A stretch of DNA of 64,000 nt, from positions 19,249,207 through 19,313,206 of the forward strand of contig NC_089983.1 of NCBI RefSeq assembly GCF_036417845.1, read 5' to 3'. Numbering within the stretch: the stretch's first letter is position 1; every line of letters begins with the position of its first letter. Of this stretch, positions 10,501 through 23,899 are shown one piece after another. A program made the position numbers and the translations under genes. Source of the stretch: Apteryx mantelli (lineage: Eukaryota; Chordata; Aves; Apterygiformes; Apterygidae). Under the pieces are notes generated by a model that was not told the origin of the DNA, did not search any database, and worked only from the letters and a program-made list of their open reading frames with translations.

Positions 10501-13500
10501 CACCTGACCATTGGCTATTAGAATATTCAGAAGTAAGTCTTTTTAACTGTGAAATAATTATGAAGAGTAAATATACATGTCATATAATAAATGCTGTATT
10601 ATGAACCCATACCTGGGTTAAACTTATCAAAGAAATGGAAAAAAATGGCAGTGGATTTCTGTGGGCTTTTGGTTAAATGCTTACACTGCTTTATAAGGAT
10701 TTCAATTTACATGTCCTATACCACTTTACCATATATTGTGGTAAGAATACTTGCCAAAAATAGCTACAAACATCTCACTGTTTAGAAGAAAAACTTTAAT
10801 ATATAATACAAAGGCCCAATGAAACTGAAAAAATTAAAGCAAGATAGTTATTTTTAAAAACAAAATGAACAAAATTACCTAGATGTATCCGCTGGAACAC
10901 TGCAGGTTGCTAACAGTAGCAGATCTTGCTTCAAAAGGACTCAGTGGTGTCAGCTGACCCACTGAGGCAGCTGACTTGTTCCTAGGTTAGAGGGAAAATA
11001 AAGCAAATATGCTATTGCATAACACATACAAAGCTTTCACGGAAAAACGTCCTTCATATTATAAGGATAATATATGCATAGTGTGATTTTGATATTTTCC
11101 AATAAGGGCAAAGGTAAGGTATCTGAGATCTCATCTTATGGAAACTGCTTCTAGGAGCTCAGATTTTAATTTATAGAACTATCTCCTTTCTTGGGTTCGT
11201 TCATGAAGTAGAGCGGTACTTTGAAATCAGGAACTTCTGGTTGCTACAAAATATTCTACTGTCCTTCAGTGGCTTTTAGCTCTGAGCCAAAAAGGAAAAA
11301 AAAAAAAACATCAATGAGGCTAGAAAGATAAGTTCAAGGTGAGATTATGCTGTTAGGACTTGCTCCAGAGCACACTGAAGTCAACAGAAGAGCTTTTATT
11401 TCAATCAGACCTTTAGTAAATTTTGCACAACATGGACAAAATTACTTTAGTCACCCCTTAGCTGGGAGAGGAAGTGCACTAAGGTGACTAAAGCACTCAG
11501 TTCTTCCTCTTTAGGAAAGTCTTCATCACACACCCAGTTTGTATGTATCCCAGTATAAATCTGGGAAGAAGTTAAGTTGTTCTGAGGAACAAAGAAAAGT
11601 GGCTTTTCTCTACTGTTTCAAAGAGTAAATGCAAATACATTACCATCAGTAAGAGAGAAATCCTGACAGAGGAACTGAAAAATAGTCACACAGTGAATTA
11701 GCAAATCATACAGAGCTAAAAGCAACATTAATGGTAACAACAGTAAAACTATTCACAGCTGGTCAGACCATGAGATACTGTTGCAGTGATCTATCTGGTT
11801 TAACAGGTAAGCAGAGGATTCACTTCCTCAGATTTTTAATCTAACACCTTTAGAATATTAAATTCATTAGCAAATACTAGTTACAGAAAGTATGTTTACT
11901 GCATATACCTATGTCCTTTTTCCAAGCTGATAGGCCTTTTTTTCCTCAAATTAGGTTTGTGTTTGCACTTTATCTGTCTATACAGAAGTCAACTTTTCCT
12001 CATCCAGAGAACTTTGGAACCCATTGGCTGAGTGGTGATGGTCTCACAAATATTAAATTCCTACAAGTTTGTGTGAACGTCAGCAGCTAGCAAGGGAAAA
12101 AAACCCAAGATAGTGCCCTGCATGGAAGGAAAGCCTACAGCATAAACTCCACAACTGTCTCCCGTTCGGCCGTGAACCCTCGCCTTGCCCAAACAGCAGT
12201 ACAGTTAACCTGGGAAGGAGTGGAGGGACAGTTTAGGGAATAGAGAGAACTGGAAGAAATGGAGACAGGGCGGCGGAGGTGTGCAAAGTGGTGGAGGAAG
12301 GGAGCAGGTTGTAAAGGTGTAGGACACAGACCCGCAGGAAACCAAGCTTCATTAGCTCTGCTGTTCACAGGGCCACTTGTTTACATTGGGCTGTTGCTAA
12401 TACAAAAGCCAATGAATATGTGCAAAAATATTATGACCTTGATCCTGTCATAAGCTCTGCAAATACAGGCTGTAGAGCCTGTGCAAAGCCCTGCTGACTT
12501 TATTTGTATTCCAGGCAGGAGATAAGATAGTTTATGCAATTTAGACACTGAACCTGCAATGAATTCTACATCGGTCTGTTTTCACAGAGGCAGGCTTAAC
12601 CGGCCAGAGTTTTGAGATGGATCTCCTTAGGCCTTCTCATATAGCAAGGTCTGCAGAAAAGACCAAAAGTCTTTTAGAACTTGAGTACAAACGTCCCTTT
12701 CACACACACATTTTATTGTAATAAAAACTGGAAACTTTAAAAATAAAAATGGAGAATGACTAGGGCAGACAGAATGGTTAAAAGAGGCATACGCACCAAT
12801 CTCCTCTGCCCATTATGTCCTGGCAGAACGGGTCCTTGCTCCCATACTCAGCTTCAATAACCCAACTGTATGTCTTCTAAACTGTATTCGGAACATAATA
12901 AGTAACCATTGAGCCTAACCTGTTTACATAATATCTACAGGTATATGACTGAGGGACAGCAAACTGACCACTTCCCTCTGATCCCTAGGAAGTTCTTTCT
13001 ATCCCTTCTGAGAACAAAAGATTGAGCAAATATTGGCATTCAAGTAGGAAATTATTTTCTGTCATTGTTCTTCACATCTGCAAAAGAAAAAAAAAAGGTC
13101 AGATATTCCTGGGTTTTTTTTCCTAGTTATTAGTAAATGGCTTGATCACTGAGGTCAATGAGAATTAGAGTTCTCAGCTTCTAACTAGATTAAGTTTCCG
13201 AGATTAGCTTTTAAAAGAAATACAATACCACTACATTTCAAAATATTCTGTGACCAAAACAAATTTTAGCTAAGGTTCAGTACTCTTCACATTGAAAGAT
13301 TAGTCAAGAAAACAGTTTCTGATTTTACACAGCATTATATATTCTTCTCCTTTAATCCAAGGACCAGCTCTCACCACTTATATGGCTGAAATAAATGGTG
13401 ATAGCTCAAAGCAGCTTTTAACCCACCTGTTTTCTTTGAATCATATTAAATTCATGTCTTCTACAATGCAGCTGAATAAACAAATCACCACCAAGACATG

Positions 13501-16150
13501 CAAATGTGATTTTTTATGAAAACCACTTGAATGATGCAAGCAGTGAAGTCATCTTTTCTCTTGAGAAACATATTGCACCAAATTCTAAAGACTAACTCCA
13601 GCAGCTTCAGAGGACTAACATCTAATTCTCTAGGGCTGAATTTGCCTCATTATAAAATGGAGCAGCAAATGGCACTTCTGATACAGACATGTCACAGCGT
13701 CAGCCAAGCCTTCTTTCCCCCCAAAACTGATGCATCTTTTTTATTTTGTATTTCTTCTCAGGATCTCTAGTGTAACTGATTGGTTAACCTATTTTAACCT
13801 CTTGGTTAATATATCAGCACCTGAGCAATCCTAGTAGTTGAATTCAATTTTAAGGTCAATTTCAAACATTCCCTCCCAAAGTGTGAAAACAACGGGCGAT
13901 TGACTGATGCCCTTCTCAGACAACTTCTCAAGATGATACTCGTCACTGTAAGAACAAGGACCTTAATACCTCAGTGTCAGTGTGAGGATTGCCATAGACT
14001 CCAGTTACACTGAGATTCAAAGCAGTATCTCTGATCAAAAATGAATGTGAAATAAATAAAAAAATTTAGACAAATAGAAACATTCATGTATTTAAAATGT
14101 GCCTAAAATGGGCAAACTACGTTGTTAGCCATGCCATGTAATGGTAATAGGAACCTTAATGTGCACTGATGATATTATAAACTAATCCGATTCCATTTTT
14201 CTATTCAGATTTCTGGCTGGAAATAAAATTCATTAGTAACATATGAGAAACATTCAAGATGTTCTCTTTGTAGTGTTATCAGTGCAATCTGAAATAAAGG
14301 CTTCATGTATGTAACAAATTGTTTCAAAAATACTGAACATAGCTATTCACCTGTTTCCTACAATATACTGATAATCACAATGTATTTAAAATAGGGCTTA
14401 ACATGCTGTAGTATTCTCAGTGGAAAGCCTCAGAACATCTGTTTACTTCAGAGTCTTAAGTTGAAGGTAAAAATAACACAAACAAAATTTCAGAAGATAT
14501 TAATAGTTCTATACTTACCAAGCTCATTAATAAATTCATTGGATTCCTCCCCAGCAGTGTTTCTTTTCCAAACCTGGAAACTAAATTATTGACTGTGAAG
14601 AAAAACAACATATGTTTAATTTTCAACAGAATGTTAATTTAGGTTTAAAGAGCCTGATTCTGCAACGTGCTTCTTGGCCTAAACTTCTATGGAAACCAAT
14701 AACAACTGGAGATGCACTTCAAGGGCAAAGACCAGGTCTTTCATTAGTGGTGCGTCACTGTATTTGGCAGATACTGAGAATGTACAGCTTAGGTCAAGCC
14801 GGTTACCATAATATAGCTACCATGAAACCCAAAATGGTTTCAGGAAGCAACATCTCTTCAAAACAGGAACACATCCTAGAGAAAGTGTGCTCCCTTTGAC
14901 AGTCACTGTAACAGAATTAGCTGCTCAGGAGATAAAAATATGGACCTCAGCTATATGTACATGGATAGAGAAATAAAAACACTTCCTGGTATCAGGTCTC
15001 AATAGACCACTACTTCTTTTAAAGGCAGATTGGAAGTTTCTGCAGCATTTAAATGACCTTACAAAGCAAGTACTCCGAAACAAAAACAAAAAGATATTAG
15101 ACTCCTTTCCAGTTCTAGCTTTTCTACTGCCTCACTGGACAAGGATAAGGTTTCACCATAAGCCAAGGCACTTCAGTAAAGTTAAGGCATTTTGGAGGAC
15201 AAATGGAAAAAGGGAGTGAGCTTGAAGAATTTTACCAATTCAAAATACATGAGTAGTGCCAGAAAAATTACTGTGTAAAATTATATATGCTGATTTAGTG
15301 GCTATACAGTGTTTATAAGAATAATTAGCTCTACTAATTTAGCTTTACAGTAAGCAAATGCCACCTTTTGGGGCCCTGCACCACCACAGAAGTCCCGGCC
15401 GCTTCCAGCCGGCTGCTCCATGCTGCTCTGCAATGAATGCAGGTCCCTCTGCTGTGTTGAATAAAACATTTCAAACTAAGTACTTCCACACTGAGATATG
15501 TTTGAGATCTTGATCCACACCTAAATTTTTCAGCTAACCTTTCACAGTATTTCCGTTCTGTCTCTTGCAGATCATGATCTATTTATAACATCTCAGCTAT
15601 TTCCAGACCTCCAGCAGACAGCAAATTGATGAGTCATTGCGAGGATATGCCTTTGAAATGCTTGGGTGGGGAAAGAAAAAAATACAGGAAAGTGACAAAA
15701 AGCAGAAAAATATTCTTTGCCTATCTAACAGTATTAACATTTCTTACCTTCTTTCTATGCCATAATTCACAACTTCCGAAATGGGCATATCAGCTATGAA
15801 TCTTAAATAGCTCTGCTTTTTAAAATCATTTACCAATTCCCTTTCTTCTTTCCCACTTCTTCCCCCTTCTATTAATAGTTGAGCAAAGGTCTCCTGTTGC
15901 CTGTAGGGTTAGATAATTTTAGCTGCTTTTCTGGAGGTACAAACTAGATCCCTGAAGATTTCTGATATTGCTACAGTGTGCTGTTAACTGTTTGTTACCA
16001 GAAGCCTCAAAACTAATGTCAAAGTACTTAGGAGTATTAAAAAAAATAGTAATTGTAAGTGCAAAACCAATTGAAAGATAAGAAAGAATTCTACTTCAGA
16101 TTTTTTCCACGCTGAGAGAAATTGAGACATGGATCCCAAATGATTTCTCT
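7580..16150. other. Non-coding stretch between the left CpG island and an old CR1
   Basis: No exon is recognised on either strand. The longest open frame (8137-8490, + strand) begins with TTG and has no family resemblance. A somewhat GC-richer part is at 8560-8850. Short copies of a TCACTGAAGTCAATGGGA-like motif occur at 8876, 11373 and 13146, and AGCCTGATTCTGCAACGTGC at 14651; these look like scraps of an ancient interspersed repeat. Confidence 0.5.
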
Positions 16151-16159
16151 GAGAAAACC

Positions 16160-16770
16160 AGTATGGTTTCCTTGTTTCAAAAAGAGCATAGTAGAACTGG
16201 GAAGGGTTAAGAGAAGGACGGTCAAAACTGTGGAGTGACCCATCTGCCTGGAACAGCTCACTGGTCTGATATTCTTCAGTCTGGAAAAGAGGCAACTTAG
16301 GGGGCGTATGACAGATTTACAAACTCATGAACGACTTGGAGGAAATAGATGGGTTTACTCTTTCTTCCCATATATTTATTAGGGGACATCAAACAAAACT
16401 GGGGGGAGCCAGGCCTGAACCAAATTGGGGGGGGGGGAGGACGAAGGGAGGCATTTTCCCTGCAGTGGGTTTCAGACCTATGGGACTGCTTGCAAGGACA
16501 CTGCGGATGCTAGACGTCTGCACAAGCTCCAGGGGAGGCTGGACAAATACATGGAAGAGAAATCCCAGGAATAAATAGAATTAAATAGAAATAGAAATAA
16601 AAGGAACAAAAAATACTTCCAACTCAGGAATCCCTGGAGCTGAAAACAGAGGCCGGGCTTGCTTGCCTTGTTCTTACTTTTCCTCAGGTAGCCCGCTATG
16701 GCTGTTTTTGGCTAAATGGACGTTCAGCCTGACTCAGCACAGTTGTTCCTATCTCTTTCAGTTTCTAATA
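16160..16770 (+). mobile_element. Ancient CR1 LINE 3' fragment
   Basis: A heavily decayed CR1 3' end. Recognisable landmarks in order: the LEKRQL(R)G-type segment encoded at 16279-16304 (CTGGAAAAGAGGCAACTTAG), an ATCATGAATG-like region (tcatgaacgacttgg), the CTGGACAAATACATGGA stretch near 16541-16557, and the 3' terminal signature around 16711-16755 (GGCTAAATGGACgTTcaGCCTGACtCAG). That signature matches the amniote CR1 ending 'gggctagatggacctttggtctgacccag'. No intact frame remains. A G11 run interrupts it at 16427-16437. Confidence 0.75.
16427..16437 (+). repeat. G11 homopolymer
   Basis: Eleven consecutive G within the ancient CR1 fragment, preceded by a G6 run at 16401-16406. G-quadruplex formation is conceivable. 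Confidence 0.9.
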
Positions 16771-17380
16771 GCTGGAATCTCTTGGGAAACAATTAAAGAA
16801 AATTAGAATAACAGTAAATCAATTGTTCTCAAACATTTCGTACCACAGATTATTTTCCCCATAGTTTTTCAAAACATTATGTATTCTTAAATATTTCAAG
16901 TAAACACTAGATCTGTTTTTGCAGATCACCTATGGACCACTGATGGTTTCATGGACCATCAGTGTTCCCTAGGCCGCAATATGTGAGGTACTACTGATCC
17001 TCATGCTTTGTCATAAAAAAACAGCTTACACGTGTGCTGAATTAGGAAGACATTTTTCCTATTCTATAAAGCCCTTCTAATGTACTTAAACATTTAGCAT
17101 ATCCCATTAGCACACTTCCTTTAGTAATATGAATGATGGAAAGAGGAGTCAGGGTAAGCTAGCAGAAGCTAGCTGCTTCTTGACATCATTTAAGTCTAAG
17201 TCAGAAAAGCAGTAATTGAAACAATTATTTGGGTCTGCTGTAACCCTGGCTGCTGGTAGCAACAACAGTGGGAAATGTTAAAGAAAGCTTATGGTCTCGG
17301 TTCCTCCTTGCTTTGGAGCACCTGCGCTCCCTTCTGTCAGTACAAATGGTGCAAGCGCCATTAGCTCTGAACCATAGTCT

Positions 17381-17416
17381 TTTTATATTCAGGTTGTATT
17401 TTATATTCAGGTTGTA
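17381..17416 (+). repeat. Perfect 18-bp tandem duplication
   Basis: The 18-mer TTTTATATTCAGGTTGTA occurs twice back to back (17381-17398 and 17399-17416) with no mismatch. It lies 30-35 bp before the 5' junction of the young CR1 copy. Perfect identity suggests a recent slippage or repair event. Confidence 0.9.
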
Positions 17417-17443
17417 TTGGAATTAAAAACTAAACAACTACCC

Positions 17444-18141
17444 TGAGCATTGAGAAGGACATTGAAGGACCTGGGAGTGCTGGTGGACACCAAGTTAAGC
17501 ATGAGGCAGCAATGTGCCCTTGTGGCCAAGAAGGCCAATGGTATCCTGGGGTGCATTAGGAAGAGGGTTGCCAGCAGGTCGAGGGAGGTGATTCTCCCCC
17601 TCTACTCAGCCCTGGTGAGGCCACATCTGGAGTACTGCGTCCAGTTCTGGGCTCCCCAGTACAAGAGGGATGTGGCACTACTGGAGCAAGTCCAGCGAAG
17701 GGCTACAGAGACGATTAGGGGACTGGAGCATCTCTCTTATGAGGAAAGGCTGAGAGAGCTGGGCCTGTTTAGCCTGGAGAAGAGAAGGCTGAGAGGAGAT
17801 CTTATCAACGTGTACAAGTATCTGAAGGGAGGGTGTCGAGAGGATGGGACCAGACTCTTTTCAGTGGTGCCCAGCGACAGGACGCGAGGCAATGGGCACA
17901 AACTGAAACACAGACAATTCCATCTGAACATGAGGAAAAACTTCTTCACTGTGAGGGTGACAGAGCACTGGAACAGGTTGCCCAGAGAGGTTGTGGAGTC
18001 TCCTTCTCTGGAGATATTTAAAACTCGCCTGGACGTGATCCTGTGCAACGTGCTCTAGGTGACCCTGCTTGAGCAGGGGGGTTGGACTAGATGATCTCCA
18101 GAGGTCCCTTCCAAGCTCAACCATTCTGTGATTCTGTGATT
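17444..18141 (+). mobile_element. Young CR1 LINE, 5'-truncated (ORF2 C-terminus plus 3' end)
   Basis: A non-LTR retrotransposon fragment. An open frame of about 200 codons (17450-18058) encodes the C-terminal part of CR1 ORF2, downstream of the reverse-transcriptase core: [46 protein letters not shown], and [19 protein letters not shown]. It ends at a natural stop, followed by the CR1 3' tail (GGTTGGACTAGATGATCTCC) and two ATTCTGTG octamers at 18123-18138. 5' truncation is the usual result of incomplete reverse transcription. Over the shared region the protein differs from the copy at 49846-51073 at only about six residues, so both derive from a recently active subfamily. Its 5' junction carries a small GAAGGAC duplication. 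It lies outside HIBCH, about 10 kb upstream. Confidence 0.95.
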
Positions 18142-21100
18142 GTAGAGGCTAGTTGAGAATCAGGCTTCCTGACACCTGCAACACCTTCAGACAACACTCT
18201 CAGAAATAAGACTCTTAATCTTGAAAATTCTCAGATAAGCTGGATCATTTATAATTTCCTTTGTTCAAAACGAAAATGTTTACGGACATGAATGCATTGT
18301 ACATGACATACAGGTTACCTATATACCCTCCACGTCTCTTATACTTTCTAAATTAATAATATAAGCATAAAATACCACTTCAAATAGTAATAATGGAGAA
18401 AAATTTTAAAGACCTTAAACTGCAACGTATTTTAGTATCTTTGACCTAACAGCACTGAATTTTAAATAAATTTAGTATCACTAAAATAAATTGCAATTGG
18501 TTTACAAATCCTGTTTTATCTTACACACCTTTAGATTTATTAGCTAAACAAAACTGGTAAACCTTTGGACTCTGAGCTGGGTGGAGGTGATCTCCTTGCA
18601 ACAATAGGGGCTGAACAAATGGAGCACATTTATACATGAGAAGCTTAAAAGGAGGAAATAGTTATTGGAAAGCTGACTACTAATTACTGAGGCCTATCTG
18701 AGAAAAGGAGAGCGGTGGAAAGTGAAATACAGTTTCAGCTTCTGGAGAGTTGAATTTACATTTTTGCTATTTTCAGGCCTGCACTTTACAAACATAGCTG
18801 AGTTATTATTTTTATGAGGTAGGTCAATATTGCATACATTTTCCTTTTTAGACAGATGAAAAATAAGGTGTGAAAAATTATAGCACAAGAAAGGTGATGG
18901 TTATACAGCATGGGTCATCAACATCTCTGATATAAAATTTGCAGGTAGTTAAGCTAAAGTGACATCTTCTAGAGAGGATGTTTTCCTTCACCTTTTAAAA
19001 ATAACTCAACAGATTCCTCAGAGATTTGCCTCCGATTGTTATTATGCAGTGACAATACTTTGTCGCAGTCATTTTGTAGTGAAGAATTATGTTACCTACA
19101 AGCATTATGACCTCTTACTGTGAATAAGCATCAAGAGCAAATGACTTACTGCAAAAGAGAACTGACTGTTTGTGCAAATACCCTACAAACTTGCATAAAT
19201 TTGCATACTGGATGACCTTAAAGAATTCTGGGCTTTTTAATTCTGTAAATACTAGGCTTATTCACTCTTAAGTGAAGAAGGTGAGAAACTCTTAGATTGG
19301 TGGGAAATTTCCTCAGAAGAAGAAAGAATTGATAAACTCCTGAGGAAGGGAGAGAGGGGCCGAGTGAGTGCATGCTTAATACAGCATGGATTTGTTTCTC
19401 CATTGCTAAAAGACGTTCTCATTTCCTTCTGCAGAGTTGGTTAACAGCTGACAGATGGCAGCATTACAAGCTTGTATGTGGAGAACTGGTCAAATTATTT
19501 ATTTAGAAATAAAAAAAGCATGCATTCTTTCTAATATAGGTAAAAGACTGTGATTGGATATCTGTTTTTAACAGTTTATAGACCAGATTGTCTTTTCTTT
19601 TTTTTCATTTTTTTTAAAGGAAGGGGAAAATATATTCCATGTGTTGATTTGTAAAACAACACAAATATTCACAGCATGTGTTTTCTGAATCCTCTTCCTC
19701 TGGATCCCAGAATCCTAGGTCATTGTGCTATATGGCATTTTATGATATATGAGCTGCAAACGTATAAACAAACAATACTTACCCTTTTGTTCAGTAACAG
19801 ATCTCATTTAGGCAATGACAAAATGCCAAACAAGATGCCGTTTGTAATCACTGGTATATAGCATCTAACTATTTCAACCCTAGTGAGTTAATCCTGATAA
19901 TACGAGAACAGCAGGTGTTACTCTCTTCACTTCATAGATGTGAAAACTAAAGCAGAATAGTGAAATGGCTTGCCTAAACCCAAATAACTGAGGTTAATTA
20001 ATTTATGGCTATAATGTGTCTATGAATCTCAGCGGCTAATCTATCTTAATAGCCTATTTACTAGCTTCTAGATTACATGAAACCAGGTGTTACTGTGAAC
20101 TTTTTGCTTTTTCTTGTAGATTAATTAAAACTTTCAAGTAATGCAATGAGTCTTAAAAATAAGACTATCAACAAATACTTGTCTTTTCCATGGAGCGGCT
20201 TAAGAAGCTAAAAATTTACTTCTCAATGTCTGCCTTCTCTGACGATTTAAAGAGTGCTGATAATTGTATCTGTCTATTGTAATTCAGATGGTAGACTGTT
20301 GTATCTGCAAAATTCAGCTGGCTTCTACTAGGAAGAAACTAGTCTGTTGTGACTGTTCCAAAAGTCTCACAAGGCTCCAAGGATGCTTGTGGTGGCCCAG
20401 GAAAGGTAAAACACAGTCCAAATATGTTTCATGATTCTCTTGCTCAGTTATGGAAAAAAAATATTTCCATTAAAGTTTCAGATTGAAAATGAAAATTTTT
20501 TTTAATTAATCTTTTTGCAAAAAGTCTCTGCTTCCCTAGAAAATTGTTTAATTTTATCAGAAAACAAATAAAAGGCATTTTTTCTTGGCGTTGGCCAGAA
20601 TTTTCTCCTCTTTTGTTTGAAAATTTTAGGCTGAAAGTATCAATAAAATCAGTCCTTAAAGTGTGTTAATTTTGCTCCCCAAAATGTCCCCAACTAATTC
20701 TACATGCTGCTACCTCTCCTGGGTGGAAGTGCAGCCTTTAATTCTATCTTTGCAGGTCCCAGATTGAAAACCTGCTGTTAACTCCTGCAGTTAACCATAC
20801 AATACAGCAGCTTCTCACCCCCTGAGCCTGTGCTCTTAGCAACAGTTTTATAAGGTAGAGTCTGCATATTTCTTGGCAGACAGAGGTGTGTCAAAGTATG
20901 ACTAAATCACACTGTGTAGCATGTTATTTCTGAAATAATTACATATTCCCATATACTGCTCTTAGCAATGCGAACATCCATCCCAGCCACCAAGTATTCT
21001 CTTCCTCTCACCTCCATTGCAAGCAGTTTGTTTATGAACCAGGATGATCATATTTCTTTAAAAAAATAGCTTCCCTTCTGGCATGCTACACATCCTTTCC

Positions 21101-23890
21101 ACGAGGTTAATAATTATGCATAGTTGTAGAGAGCTGGCAAATCAGGTTGCATTGAAACTAGTATTTGCGCACAATAACCCCACAGTGGAGGCTGGTAATT
21201 TAGTCTTAGAACAAAATATATCTGCAGGAATGAATGATATATGCCTACTTTTTAATGGCTTCAAGACTTCTATTTTTTCTGCTGATCTATTTTATTCCTC
21301 ATTTTTAAATTCTCCAGTCTGCTCTGCTCTGTTCTTTCCATCATTTGTGGCATCAGATGAGATATCTTTCCCCTAAGCAATGTTCTTCAGATGCATTATT
21401 TTATATAACAATTTTAGTTGTACTCTGGAATTAAAAAAATAGAAAGAAATTTTAAAAAATATTGTTAATATTGACTTTTTAAATCAAATGTAGAACTTTT
21501 CAAGTGAAAAAGGTGTCAGATGAGTAACTTAGAAAGGTTTGAATACACACACATTCACTTAATAAGATACTGACTGTCAAGCTGTCAGCCAGACTGCCCT
21601 GCTGGAGAGACTCACTTTGATTTAGAGCAACAAACTCTTAGAAGAAACATCTGAGACACTTTCTGTACTCATCAAATTCCTGGACTGTCAAAAAGCTACT
21701 AATTAGCATCAGCACTTTTGTGCTTAGATCATCACAATTTTGATTGAAACCAAATAAGTTATTTAGTTGTTCACTAGCAACTATGACCCTTGAGAAGAAA
21801 CTGCCTATGGGACAACTCAATACCAAAGCACACAATGTTCCAACTGAACAGCAGATGTAACAGTGAGGTCAATAAGAATTTTACATACAAAACAGAATTT
21901 AAAAAAATTGTATTTTCTAAAATAGATTTTAAATTATTCTAAATGTTTTTTTCCTGCTTCTTGAGTAATATAATTCCATCACAACTGATCATATGAGGAA
22001 AAATCCAGGCTAACAGTAGTTGGCAAGAGAAGCATATAATCTGCATTTAAAATTTAACATACAATCATTGATATAAAAGGTGTCATAAGCACTGCCTTTA
22101 AAGTTAACTGAACCCATGCTAAATGCAGGATAGAATTCTAAGTGGGCCAGTAGTGCTTCAAAAAAATGCTACTGACAAAGGAATTACTGCAATGTTTTGA
22201 AGGAAATGAGTTGCGTGACATGAACTTACTATTTAGAATATTTTTCCTCCTCTGTGTGGGTATGCAATTCCAGTAGATTATAATTACGAGTTACACAAGA
22301 ATTGGTGGAAGGTTATAAGGATATATTTAAAATATTAATCATCAAAGTCATTCAGAAATAAGACTTTTAAAACATCAAGGTAATTAGTTCCATTAAGGTT
22401 ATATCTCCATTGATTCTCTTTCTCTAGCTCTTGATAACATAAGTCCATCAACTGATCTTTGTTTGTCATGTGCAAATGTGTTAGAGTTATTCATAATTTC
22501 CTTTGTTTCTGAGCTAATCAGTGGAAGAATTATGCCTACATTTTTCATTCTACTTTGGGCAAAATCTCCCGAACTACAGCAAATGACAAGCTTTGGTTGG
22601 AGGTATTGAAGTCAGCGAGCCCAGTCCTCTACTGTATTGAATCTGTGCAGTCAAGGTCTGTTTGATGGGCCTGGAATACCACCATGTCCTGCCTGGAAAG
22701 TAAGTTGCCTTTTGATAGGATTGTGCACCCAAACGTGCACTTCATTTCCATGACAGCAACTTACTTCACAGGGCACCAACCATACAAAATCAGGCTTGAG
22801 GCTCCTAGTCACTAGGAGTAGATTAAGATGCCCTGTGGAATATTTTTGAAAAATCTGCTATACTTTGAAAGTGTCATTTCTTGAAATTCATTAGTTGCCT
22901 GTTACATATTGTTTTCACCTCTTCAAGTCATTACAGACTACATCTTGATATAAGATTCTGCATCAGTAATATTTTTTTGGCAAGTCTGACATTGGTGAGA
23001 AATCTAGTTGTAATAAATGTATCAGCAGAGTTCTGGATTGAGAAGAATTCATGTGACTAACCCAAAGTTAGGAAAAAATTGATTAGGATTATGTATTGTA
23101 AAAGCTTTACTCTAGATAAATCAAACTGAGTCTAAACCCAAAAGCTGTTCTGTACCCTTGGTTCTTGTAGTCTACTTGTGATATTTCTTAAGAAACAGTG
23201 ATACCATTTTGCACTGTATACCACTGGTCTTACAAGCTCTGCTTTGCTATACTAGTTTCACTATTTTCGTGTAATACAAACAAAGAATCTCAAATAACAT
23301 CCTGTTAACATAAATAATCTTGAATTTAATTCCTTACAGAACCACAAATTTGGAGTAAATCTTGAATCAACTGATACTCTGATAGTGCTATTTCCAGAGG
23401 TCCAGCAGGGATGATATTTTGAAATACAGACCCACAGTGTGTGAAAAACACATGCCTTTTTCTCTCCCTACCTGCAGGCAGCTCTGACTCCCACCGATCA
23501 AGCCCATACATTGTAAGCAGAACAGGAGACACGATGACACGGAGGGATGCACAACAAATACCACTCGCCGGGCAGGCTCCTGAAGCCTCGCAGGCAAGCT
23601 GCCCTGAGTGAGGGGTGCAGGCTGCCACTGCATCATCACTTGGACTACCAGGGGAAAAAAAACAGTTTCTTTTTTTCCAGACCTGAGAAACTCAACCTTA
23701 AGAACTAATTATATACCCAAAGGCACCCTCTGCAATAAGAGACTCTTGCTTTTTCTTTTTTTTCCTGGTCTACTAGAAGTAACTGTCCTACCAACAGAAA
23801 ATTCACTTTCCTTGGGCCCCATTCCCACACACACTCCCTACAGCTATTTCCACCCACGCTACAGCTCTTTTTAACTGTGTTCAAAAAGCA
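18142..23890. other. AT-rich non-coding stretch
   Basis: No exon recognised on either strand. All open frames are short and low-complexity or AT-biased. The only identifiable item is a MIR-like relic at 19925-20050. Confidence 0.5.
19925..20050 (+). repeat. MIR-like SINE relic
   Basis: CTTCATAGATGTGAAAACTAAAGCAGAATAGTGAAATGGCTTGCC aligns by eye with the MIR core (ttacagatgaggaaactgaggcacagagaggttaagtgacttgcc). The part after it is too diverged to delimit. Old and non-functional. Confidence 0.55.
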
Positions 23891-23899
23891 GAAAGAGAG

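Noticed and set aside
17737..18124. Antisense open frames over the 17.4-kb CR1
   Set aside because: Shadows of the CR1 ORF2 frame; the same peptides recur at the second CR1 copy.
23326..23628. 100-codon minus-strand frame
   Set aside because: No family resemblance and no exon signals; probably chance.
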